The position numbers and the translations under genes were made by a program. A DNA stretch of 64,000 nucleotides from Linnemannia schmuckeri (lineage: Eukaryota; Mortierellomycota; Mortierellomycetes; Mortierellales; Mortierellaceae), in contig JANATG010000011.1 in the NCBI GenBank assembly GCA_029449235.1, positions 898,001-962,000 of the forward strand, written 5' to 3'. Of the stretch, positions 54,727-64,000 are shown piece after piece; positions within the stretch are counted from its first letter, which is position 1, and the number at the start of each line of letters is the position of its first letter. Below the pieces are notes generated by a model. That model searched no databases. It had not been told where the DNA came from and was given only the letters and a program-made list of their open reading frames with translations.

Positions 54727-57700
54727 CTACATGATGCTGCAAGAGACACAGTTCGAGTCCGACTCGACCTTGTTGCCAGGCAAAGACCCCGACGATTGTG
54801 ATCCCTCAATCGCTTTACTAGAGACTCTACCAGTGGGCACGCTCCGGGGCTTGATTCGAATCGTGTGCACTGCTCCAGGCTCCACGTCCTTGTGTCGGTA
54901 GTACAACGTCTGACGCTCCTTCACATATCGCCAGTCACCATCACTCACAAGAATCTCCAAACTGGTATCATCATAATGAAACGATGGAATAAAGACCTCA
55001 GTTTCAAATGCCAATACAGTGCCCTCAGGTGGGTGGCCAAACAAGTTCGAGCTCTGCTCCAAATGCTTAGTAGACGATGACTTTCCATCCTTGCTGTTCT
55101 CGCTCGTGGAGGATCTCAATGAATCAGAGGAACCGCCAAAGGATCTGCTGGACTGTTCGGGGCTCGACACATGAACAAGTGGGACTGGTGTCTCTGTGTA
55201 GTTGCAGTACCGGAATGTGTACTGGAGCGTGTTGAAATCAAAGTTGCTTGAGAGGGGCTCACCTGCAACTTTGGCAGCGTATGGCCGCTATTGGTTAAAA
55301 AAAGAACGTAAATGGATGAGTCAATCATTGTGTGAATTATCCAAGGCATCTGTTTCTCACCAAACATGTAACTTAGACTTACAACAACGGCATCTAAGGC
55401 ACGACCTCCAATGTGTTCGATATGGTCAGGACCATCGTCGTGGGTTGATTCGTGGTCAAAGCAAAAGTACGAGCGATCGAACGGAGAGTCGTCGTTCAGG
55501 ATCGTCGCAGCCTCTTCATCGTCGTTATCTCCTCGCGTTGCGTCGCTGGAGGAATCATCCTTGAGCGTCGAATCACCTCCAGTATGTTGGGCAGCCGCTC
55601 TTCTCATGACTTCCCTTGCAAAGTTGGGGGCATCCTGTCTCAAACTGGGCTTCATCCCGGCAGCTGGGAAGGCACCATCACAACCACGAGGAGATGGCTG
55701 AGGCGAGTCCAGAGAAAAGATTGAAAAGTCTTCGCCGTTCCAATGATCTCCATGAGTGTTGTCGTTTGTTGCGTTATAATTCCATAGCCTAATGATGCAA
55801 GAAAGCGTATTGACATGAATTACTCTGTTATCATTGGTAATTCCTCGTAAAACATATAGGCAGGAAAGAGGTACTTACGTGAAGCTGAGGAGGTTGGATT
55901 CCATTGCCGATAAAACGGCATCCAAGAACTTGGCATGATATCCATAGTCACCACTCATGAAGGCCGCCCTCTGATTAATATCCATAGGAATGCCGCACTC
56001 TCCAACCAAGCAAGGCTTTGTGCCAACATTCTGCAATCCGAGTCTGAGGACATTTGCCAGTTGTCCGTGGTAGTTCTTCTTGGCGCCCTTCAATCCAAAA
56101 TAAGTCGCCGAGAATACGTTTTGGCCCTAGGGAATGAATATTATGAAAGCGCTTAAGTTTAGAATACTACCTACAGAAAGGTTAAATCATAACAGTATCG
56201 AAGAATATGGTCATACCTTGCTGAGACTCTGGACATCGTGAGTAATACGGCCATCAAAGGACTTGTTGAAGATCGAGTGCAGATCGTACCAATGAGGCGC
56301 ATAGACGATGTTTTCTTCATGATCTTCAGGAGTCCAGACAGGTGCAGGCTCGTTGGGGATTGGTCCGACAAAGATGAAAGCAGAAGGAAGCACGCTCTGG
56401 ATCGCTCTCGAGTATCTGTTGACAAAATCTAAATAGAATCGGTTGAAATCTAGAGGTTCTCCAGTGTTGGGATCTGTGGTAAAATAGTCGGGACGGTCCA
56501 AGCGAGGCTTTCCTGTCTTTTCGTTCACGCTCCAAACGCCATGTTGTCTCCAAAGACACTCTCCTTCAAGCCAAGCAGATTCATTCCCGGCATTGATGAT
56601 CCTGGTCCGCTCCTTCTTGGTGGGGAAAGGCCATGATTTGACCCATACTTCAATCGACAGCGCCATTCCATCACCGAGTGCAAAAGATTCCAAGGCCGAG
56701 GGCGAGTCTCCAAAGAACAGGTTCGAGTTAAAGTCGTAACGTTTGAGGTTCTTGAGGCCAACGTATCCAGGGCTAATAAAAATATAAAGTGCTGCATATA
56801 TTAAAATTTTGCAGAGAGCAACGAACAATTACTTTGATTAAGTCCATAAACAATAACTTTGAGTAAGTCCGAGTGACTTACTGAGGCTCGTTCATGACTT
56901 CGAATCCAACTACTGCGTCGAGATGGCTCAATCGTCTATAAAGGCATGAGGTTAGTGACATTAGATGGATGTTTTCATCATTGTGCTCAGCTCCTTTTTT
57001 TTAATCCTGCAGCATTGGATGAAACGAGTTTCTTACTTGGCAAGGTGGCGGTAGCACTCAAGATAGCGGTTCTGCAGGAACTGTTGGATGGGTTCGCCTT
57101 GGTACATCTTTTTGGGCGCGAAGGTGTCTCCAGCCCAGAAAAGAGTAAACATAGTGCTGGCTGCGAGTTTGGTGTAGTTAGTAGGCCAAACCATAGGAGG
57201 TGAATCGCCTGCATCTTGATTGGTGTTGTGAACGTAGGCGGCACCTGTCGTTTTGAACTTCCTGAGGTCCAGACCAGCAGCCTCAAAGGTCCATCCTGGT
57301 GCCCCTGATCCGCCAGAGAATCTTGACCAGCAGTCCTGATGGGGATCGATAAAGCATTTAATGCCGTACTTTGGCATAAGTCCAATCAGCTCGATCAACG
57401 AGTCGATGAACTTTTCATCGTAAATACCACTAAAATGAGATGAGCGCAGTTGAAACGGGAAGGAGAAAGGGAAGAGAAGCGATGGAAGGAAAAGAAGGGA
57501 GGGGAGGGGGGTAAGTATACTCTCTGCACCATGGCGTACAAATGACAAGTTCTCGAACCCTTCTCGAATCCTTATTCGTCATTCCACTAGGGCCTTGTAA
57601 CCCTCTGCTGCATTTCCCATATCCTCGCACAGCACGCGAGACCCTTCTTAATTCTTAATTTACACCAACTGCTTTTGCGCACAGATGGGCAAAACACGAA

Positions 57701-58546
57701 GAAAACAAAAAAAAATTCGAACTGGAGGAGAACAGTAAGATGTCAACAAACCAGCAAAAAACACCTGCTGTCAAGAGAGAAGAGAACGATGGCAACACAC
57801 AAACCACTACCTAAACAAAAAGCAGGGCCACCACGCAACCACAGTAAATGAATTATCCCGACTTACGGTCCAGAATGCTCAAGTGCTTCCCATGGGACGA
57901 GCAGTCGAACAAAGGTCAGCCCCCATCGCTTGAGTCTTGAAAAGTGCTCGTCAGCCTGATCGCGAGGAAAGGGTCGGCCGAGAAAGCACACGTTCCGGTG
58001 ATCAAAAAAGCCCTCGTTCAGGTGAGTACTGCCATTGGGAGTAGTAGGGAGTTTGGAATTGCCACAGAGGTTGACACCTCTCATCAATAGCGTCCTATTC
58101 TGTGAATCGCGGAACCAGCGACCGTGAGAGGTGATCCTTCCTCCGGCGTACCAATCGTGAGCCTTTCCCGCTGGCCGAAGTAAAGTACCGCCACCTGGGC
58201 GCTGCTCCTGTGGCCTAGTGTGCGATTTTGCCAAGGGTGATGAGGCTGAGGGAGCAAATGTCTTTTGGTTGGCTTGGTAAAGAGTTGAAGGGGAGGAGGG
58301 ATCGGATGAGGATCTGTCTTGGTCAAATTCGTCCTCGTCCTCGTCCTCGTCGACCTCAGAGTTTTCGTAGGAAGAGACTGAGGAGAATGAATTTGCGTGT
58401 TTAAGGTCTTGGGGTCTGAGGTGGTGAGGACGGAAGTTTAAGACAGAGTCCTCGAGGTCTTCGGTGGACGACCCAGCGGGTGAGCTCTGCCTGCTTGTCT
58501 GTTCTTTTGTTGAGCTGTTGAGGATCATTGTTGTCTGATCAACCAT
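54727..58546 (-). CDS. GH5 family glycosidase (steryl-glucosidase/glucosylceramidase-like) with C-terminal CaaX box
   Basis: Seven exons on the minus strand: 58546-57867, 57429-57037, 56935-56882, 56772-56217, 56126-55879, 55788-55383 and 55287-54727 (965 aa). After a Ser/acidic disordered N-terminus of ~135 residues the enzyme domain begins at GRITSHGRWFRDSQNRTLLM. Landmarks are RGVNLCGNSKLP, GLTFVRLLVPWEALEHSGPG, FIDPHQDCWSRFSGGSGAPG, the acid/base Glu in FEVMNEPHPGYVG (about residue 374), and the nucleophile Glu in KPCLVGECGIP (about 604). There is no signal peptide. This matches the intracellular fungal GH5 group (EGCrP/Sgl type) that cleaves glucosylceramide or ergosteryl glucoside; substrate choice is inferred. 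A C-terminal beta-sandwich-like region follows, ending NCVSCSIM: CSIM is a CaaX prenylation box with two nearby Cys. Confidence 0.9.
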
Positions 58547-59613
58547 GGTGAATGAGGAGAGAATGGAAGGGAACGATTCGCAGGAGGAATGAATGAAATG
58601 TAAAAAAGAGGACTCTGGAGGTAATGGAGGGAGAGTGGGGAGAGTCGTGGACGGTGGCAAGAGTGGATGAGTGATAAGAAGAAAACACACGAATGGGAAG
58701 AGGAGGAGGAGGAGGAGGAAGAGCGAAGGAGAGGAGAGAGGAGAGAGGTTTGTTGGGGTTGAAGGAAATGAGGAGAGAGGAAGGAGGAAAGAAGAAGAAG
58801 AAGAAGAAGAAGAAGAAGAAGAAGAAGAGGGAAAGAAAGAGAGGAGAAACAGGTACGGTGCGATTCTTAAGATTAATAAGGTCAAAGACAAGCCTTTGAA
58901 AAATGCGATCCAAAGAGAGCCGTCATCGACTCGCCTGCCCTCTTTTTTTTATTTCTCTTTTCCTCGATCGGACAGACTGGCTGGTCCATGCCCATTCTTC
59001 CGCATCGTAGTCTGGCAGAGAGCAATGACAGTAACAAGAGAGAAAAAAAGAAAGAAAAAAAAATACAGGCTCTCAGCCTCGGCTGTTCATTGATCCATTT
59101 GGGATCATTTCTAAAATGGCACACCACCTTCTGTCTCTCTGCCCTACCCTTGCAGATTCAACCCTTGCAGATACAACAGACACTCGGCTACAGAAAACAT
59201 ATCTTGTCCCTGCAAGATACAAAAGAAGCGCTCCATCTACTAGCAGCCCTGTCCTTGGCATGGCCACGCAATAATGCAATAATGGAAAAGAAAAGAGGGA
59301 CATGAAAAACTTTTTTTTCTGTATCCACACTTGCTATCATCACTTTGTTGTTTGACCCATGGGCCACAAGGTCTAAGCCAACCCGTGCCTTGTCCACAAG
59401 CCTCGACCAAAGACCACAGACTGTAGCCTCTTTAACCCAGACAGTCACAGTCGATTTTATTAATACTCGGAGGTTCATCTTTTCATTCACGTTTTCTCAA
59501 CCGTCATCTCGCACCTCGCCAACTTAATCGTCAAAGTCAACAACCACCAACCGCACTCCGACTACAAACCCTCTCTTCATCAGCCAACACACAAAACAGC
59601 AACAACAACGACA
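58547..59613. promoter_or_regulatory. Divergent upstream region of the GH5 and voltage-sensor-like genes
   Basis: Contains an (AAG)n array at 58791-58827 on the GH5 leader side. The plus-strand side near 59440-59610 is C/A-rich. No gene supported. Confidence 0.5.
58791..58827. repeat. (GAA/AAG)n microsatellite
   Basis: About twelve trinucleotide units, giving a CTT array in the probable 5' leader of the minus-strand GH5 gene. Confidence 0.9.
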
Positions 59614-60800
59614 ATGGACCATGCACAGTATACCATCCTCAGGTAGCAAACATATATACACCCTTTTCACTATCTCGGTCTTGGCGCCCTCTCCTCTCCT
59701 TTCAGCCCTGCGCTCCCCCTTGTCCAGCCTAATCCAGCCCAGCCTTCTCATGACCTGCTTCTTCTCCTCCTCCCTCCCCGATCATCCATCCTCTACTGAG
59801 CGCTTGAGATGACAATATCGGTCATCATCCGGATACTCTATCTCTCTCTGTATTAATCATTGGACATATACTTGCACTTAAATTACTTAGTGACCAGACA
59901 GAATCCTTTCCGGCCATGCGGAGCCATCACAGCTTGTCAAGACGCGAGGTGTTCCAAAACCTCGCCAACAGGGTCATCTACTCAAAATTCTACATGATTC
60001 TCTACCTTGTCATGGCTGTTCTCAGTGTCTGGTCCATCTTTCTCTCCTTACATCAAGGATGTTCCAGTTCATCACTCTTTATCGTACTGGAGTCCATCAT
60101 CAACGGGACCATGATTGTCGAAGTCGCTTTGCGATTGACGGCCCTTGGAAAGGTAAATACATCGTGAGCGTGCATAAGCTAATAAGGCTTCTTAGGTCTG
60201 GTTTTTTTCGAGGACTTGTCCTTCTCATCACACCGATGTACATGTTATCGTCGTTCTTTTTCTCGAGTCCTTCTTCTTTGACCACGACTAATCTCCTATC
60301 TCATCTTACTGCTCGCTTTTCTTGATGATTGCACGGGCTACCGACTTAGAACTATTGGCGATCTACAGCCAACATTCTCGATATTATTCTCGTGATACTT
60401 TGCTTCATCACGTTGGTTTTGGTCCTTCAAGGATGTGGTTCGGGACATGAGGCAGAGGAAGTTCTGGACACTATTCTTCTCATTCTCAGAAACACAGTTC
60501 AATGCTGGAGACTCTACACCATGATCAAGAAGTATGTACCTTTTCCACCGAAATATTCTTACAAGTGTATACTCTGGAGAGTAATTGGCATCTGGAGTCA
60601 ACCGTATCAAGCACAGATGACTTACCGCTGCACCTTGCCTTTTACATCTCAATAGGAACTCGCTGATTGTCAATTCAAGAGTTGGAGCAATCGACTTTAG
60701 CAATGTGAGACAAGAGTCGCTCGATATTGAGAGTTTTGGTGTAGAAGGCTATGCGGATGATGACATGTTTGTGGCCGAAGAGTCTGACGACGGCCTGTAA
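59614..60800 (+). CDS. Small four-helix, voltage-sensor-like (ion-transport-domain) membrane protein
   Basis: Four exons: 59614-59642, 59891-60152, 60350-60531 and 60656-60800 (205 aa). Helices S1 (MILYLVMAVLSVWSIFLSL), S2 (FIVLESIINGTMIVEVALRL), S3 (ANILDIILVILCFITLVLVL) and S4 (VLDTILLILRNTVQCWRLY, then MIKK) are followed by a ~45-residue acidic cytosolic tail. Acidic residues in S2 (E in LES, E in VEV) and Asp in S3 (ILDII), with Arg in S4, match the plan of voltage-sensor domains in Ion_trans proteins. There is no pore domain, so it resembles voltage-sensor-only proteins. Only two S4 arginines are visible, fewer than a strong sensor. Exon 1 (10 codons) is joined by phase; an internal ATG at 59916 is an alternative start. 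Confidence 0.82.
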
Positions 60801-60801
60801 A

Positions 60802-60823
60802 ATATATATATATATATATATAT
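60802..60823. repeat. (AT)n microsatellite
   Basis: Lies immediately after the stop codon of the voltage-sensor-like gene and is followed by a T run. Confidence 0.85.
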
Positions 60824-60960
60824 TTTTTTTTTTTTCACTGTGTTGCTCCGCCCAGATGAGTGTAGCATACTGCAGAAGCAGTCACTCCGCATTTTTTTTT
60901 TTCTCCAACGTTACAGGGTGAACGAGATCTTCACTCCTCATATACCCTCTTTCTCAAGTC

Positions 60961-63166
60961 ATGCTGCAAGCAACCATCTCTTCCGACCTCATCCAAGCAG
61001 GAAGCACCTCCGCCATGTCAACAACAACAGCAACAAGACGGAAACGGGAATCAACATCCGATAACGACAACGACGACATACTAGAGAAACCTCAAGCTGA
61101 TGCGAGACGTGCAATGCAACTTTGGCTGTCTTCAGTGAAGGGATCATCCAACAGCAGCTGCAGTAACAGCAGCAGGGCCAGCAGTCAACTCTCACAAGCC
61201 AGTGGATCCAAGAACGCTCTTGCTTCTACTCCATCATCACCACAGTTAACAACTCTGCACACTCAAGATGAACTCTTGACCAACAACAGCTTAGCTTCTT
61301 CGCAAACCTCAACCTGGACTATGAAGCGACGGAAACTTGAGCTTGACGAGGCTGCTATAAGCGAACATTCAGGCCACCACGACGGATCTAGCGTAGACGA
61401 CCGTCAGGACGAAGCAATATACCACACCTCCGATACATTACTCAAAAGCCGCGAAGGATCCAGCCGTTCACTAGCCTCTACAGGACCACCTTCGTCAAGG
61501 ACAAAGTCGTTTGTTTGTCTGCGCCTAGGATGCGGGAAGGCTTACACTAAACCATCACGCCTTGCAGAGCATGAGCTTGTTCATTCCGGAGAGGTAAGCT
61601 ATACGCCGCCCGATGAAAAGGTACAATCGTCAAGCGTTTCCCGACTTCCTTCCTGAATCTCATTTTTGTACCCCTCATATGCCCATAGCGCCCATTTCAG
61701 TGCCAGGAACCAGGATGTGACGCCAGCTTCCGCAGAGAAGCACATCTCGCAATCCATCAAAAAAGTCAACACGGCGGCTTCCGGGAATTTGTCTGCCCAC
61801 AGCCAGAATGCACCAGTGCCTTCCACACGCAGGATAAGCTCGCTCGTCATTTAAAGACACATCCTGAGCTTGCCGATCCGGTATTGGCTACGACTGCACT
61901 CTCTCTCAGTAGTGCCCCACCCTCTCCAACCTCTTCCAATCAGCGACACTCCAGGACACGGCTAGGTTCCTTGTCAGGATTTCTTTCAGACGACTCATAT
62001 GACATAGAAGAACCAGGACAACAGCAATCACGACGGGCGATGTCAGTTTGCTCAGAGGGAGGCGACCGGCTTGCGGAAGAAATTCAGACGACCCGACCGT
62101 ACGCTTGTACTTGGGAGAGTTGTTTGAAGCGGTTTACAAAACATCAGAAGCTGAAGGCGCATATCTGTATGGCTCATGAGGGGCGAAAACCTTACCCTTG
62201 CCCGGCGGAAGGATGTGACAAGAGTTTTCAAACTCCCAGCAAACTCCGAAAACACTCTCTTCAGCACTCTGGTAAGAACGTCAATTTTGATATCGGGGGA
62301 ATGTCTGTCATGAGTATACGAAAAGGGCCATTTCTGACATGACTTTGCGGTATTAAATTTCATAGAAGCGAAGCGGTATGCTTGTGCGTATCCTGGGTGC
62401 GGAGAATACTTTATTAAATGGTCCTTGCTTCAAAAGCACACCAAGATCAACCACAAGACAACCCAATGTAATATCTGTGGCAAGGCGATCTTGAAGAGGA
62501 ACCTAAGTGCCCATATGAAAATCCATGATGCGTCTCGACCAGAAGTCCCATGCACAGTCGAAGGGTGTCAGAAAGTCTTCTCCACTGTAAGTAATCGATA
62601 GTAAAGCGGATAGCCATCAACTGCAGTGAAAGGAAAAATGGCCTGTGACTAACCCACGTCCTTCTCGCTTTTGTCGAAAAAAAAAAAAATAGGAGCGGAC
62701 TTTGGCGACACATATAAAGACTTCACATCCGAGTTCATCAGGAACACCTCAATTCAAGTGCGAGTACGAGGACTGCGGGCAAGCCTTCTCCTTTAAGCAC
62801 GTTCTGGAGCGACACATCCGCAATCGTCACACAAACCCACAGACAAAACGGAAGAAAAGGAACGATGCACTCGAGTTTGATGTCATTGATGCCTTGGCTG
62901 GCTTTGATGACGAGGACGAAGCCGCAAAGTTACCCTTTGCATGTCAGGTCCCTGGTTCCGGTTGCAATCGACGGTTTACGACAGAGGCGTTGCTGAAGAG
63001 ACACTTGAAGAGTCGGATGCACATGTCGGGCGAGGTGACGGGACTTGCGGTATTGCGGGCAATGGAGCAAGATGAGAACCGGACCATTCAGGATATGATT
63101 GCCCTGCACCTCGACGCAAGCAACAGTAGCAGTAACCTGAACAGCCCAAGCAACAACAGCGCGTAG
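60961..63166 (+). CDS. C2H2 zinc-finger protein, TFIIIA-like (5S rRNA gene transcription factor)
   Basis: Four exons: 60961-61593, 61689-62271, 62366-62586 and 62693-63166 (636 aa). About 190 Ser/Thr-rich residues precede ten C2H2 units: FVCLRLGCGKAYTKPS.., FQCQEPGCDASF.., FVCPQPECTSAF.., YACTWESCLKRF.., YPCPAEGCDKSF.., YACAYPGCGEYF.., TQCNICGKAI.., VPCTVEGCQKVF.., FKCEYEDCGQAF.. and FACQVPGSGCNRRF... The irregular x-CxxxxC spacing, the short seventh finger and the array layout fit fungal TFIIIA, which binds the 5S gene internal control region and 5S RNA. An ~85-residue linker separates fingers 3 and 4. An internal ATG at 61015 (MSTTTATRRKR) could be the real start. The TFIIIA call is by pattern and not certain. 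Confidence 0.85.
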
Positions 63167-63246
63167 AATTGCGTTTCTTTTCCCCTATACGATAAATATT
63201 AGCGCAATCTTGTTGTTTCAGCGGCGAATGATCAACCGCTTGCTTT

Positions 63247-64000
63247 TTATTTCACAGAGGCCTTGACAAAGGGTCTTGGACGATGCTTCTTCATCTCCCA
63301 GTCGGCCTCTGGTCCGATATGACTCTCCCGGAAACACTCTTCGCAGTAGTTGTCGTTGTCGCATCCTGGACATGTCCACGTAGTATCCTCATTGCACATG
63401 CCTAATAAAACATGAGAAATAAAAAAAGATCAATAATCAGTGATACGAACTACGTGGCGAATTTCCCTTGCAAAAGAAGTCGACCAAAAGTCACACAAGA
63501 AAGAAAAAAAAGGCACTTACAGCACCAGTTATCTGGATTTTCATTATCATCGATGCCTCCAGACCGCAGCTCGTCCAGTCCAACAGCGGCAGGTGGAGGG
63601 CCTAATCCATCACTGTCCGTTGACGATGCCTTGGAGGCATTGGACCGGATGGACGACAAGCCCTGGATGCCCTTCTTGAGGTCCTCGTTCCGAGAATGCA
63701 GGTCCTTCATCCGCGCCTCGTCCAGGTTCCCATACTTGGATTCCAGCTGAGCCTCTTCCCTTAACTGTGTGATTAACCGCGAAGCTTCATCATCATCATC
63801 ACCATCAAAGCCGCCTCTGTCCGTCGAAAGTGATACTCCCGCCATTCGATCCAGCTGGTCGCCAAAAGCGCGCTCCTGCTTTGACTCTTGACCTTCGTCG
63901 TTATCATGGGCGCTGTTCCTATCACGGCGGTGGTCGTGGGAAGCTGCTGGAGGTGGCTGATGGTTCTGTAGAAACTTTGATAGAGTCTTTTCAAGATCCT
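63247..64000 (-). CDS. ANCHR/ZFYVE19-like protein, C-terminal part (continues beyond the right edge)
   Basis: Two exons are visible on the minus strand: 64000-63521 (incomplete, frame open to the edge) and 63401-63247, with 211 codons seen. The visible part contains a helical segment (ASRLITQLREEAQLESKYGN), low-complexity Asp/Pro, and a C-terminal Cys/His zinc module WCCMCNEDTTWTCPGCDNDN..YCEECFRESH, ending KKHRPRPFVKASVK. This terminal B-box-like module with a preceding acidic linker resembles ZFYVE19/ANCHR, a FYVE protein of the abscission checkpoint that binds ESCRT-III and Vps4. The FYVE domain, if present, would lie outside the window, so the assignment is tentative. The stop codon is at 63247-63249. 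Confidence 0.75.

Noticed and set aside
1..64000. tRNA genes, rRNA genes or CRISPR arrays
   Set aside because: I scanned intergenic stretches for tRNA B-box-like strings and for spaced direct repeats and found none convincing; a covariance-model search would be decisive.

Overview
The window reads as nuclear DNA of an early-diverging filamentous fungus, most likely Mucoromycota/Mortierellomycotina (Mortierella-like); this placement is inferred from protein recognition and gene style, not from a search. Genes are intron-rich with short GT..AG introns. 61 of the 70 introns I placed by hand end in TAG. Intergenic DNA is rich in poly-T/poly-A runs and pyrimidine-rich leaders. No operons, CRISPR arrays, rRNA or tRNA genes were seen.

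Layout, left to right. 1-8.9 kb, plus strand: prohibitin 2, an OFA-type MFS transporter, ribosomal protein uL5 (RPL11) with a start codon apparently isolated by a ~0.7 kb intron, and an unrecognised protein built from two copies of one domain. 8.9-21.6 kb, minus strand: a 14-helix DHA2-type MFS transporter, a decayed Tc1/mariner transposon (11516-12721), a TRIP13/PCH2 AAA+ ATPase, a peroxisomal multifunctional beta-oxidation enzyme, and a Cys-rich single-pass membrane protein. 21.6-25.6 kb is a gene-poor low-complexity stretch. 25.6-38.3 kb: proteasome ATPase RPT4 (minus) and THO-complex subunit THO3 (plus) diverge from a promoter holding a perfect 17-bp-arm inverted repeat; then ERO1 and clathrin heavy chain (minus). 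38.8-47 kb: mitochondrial uS8m (plus), a PRA1-family protein (minus) and the histone methyltransferase SET1 (plus). 47.5-58.5 kb, minus: mitochondrial uS2m, two small secreted double-psi beta-barrel proteins, RAD7, and a large GH5 glycosidase ending in a CaaX box. 59.6-64 kb: a small voltage-sensor-like four-helix protein and a ten-finger TFIIIA-like factor (plus), and the C-terminal part of an ANCHR/ZFYVE19-like protein (minus) running off the right edge.

Most genes are housekeeping and not functionally clustered. The more unusual items are the GH5 enzyme with a putative lipid anchor, the voltage-sensor-only protein, the single-dehydrogenase beta-oxidation enzyme with a PKL terminus, the duplicated-domain orphan, and the divergent-promoter hairpin. 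No clear multi-gene novel system was found. Exon joins were derived by reading-frame continuity and protein family resemblance; every multi-exon model given sums to a multiple of three.
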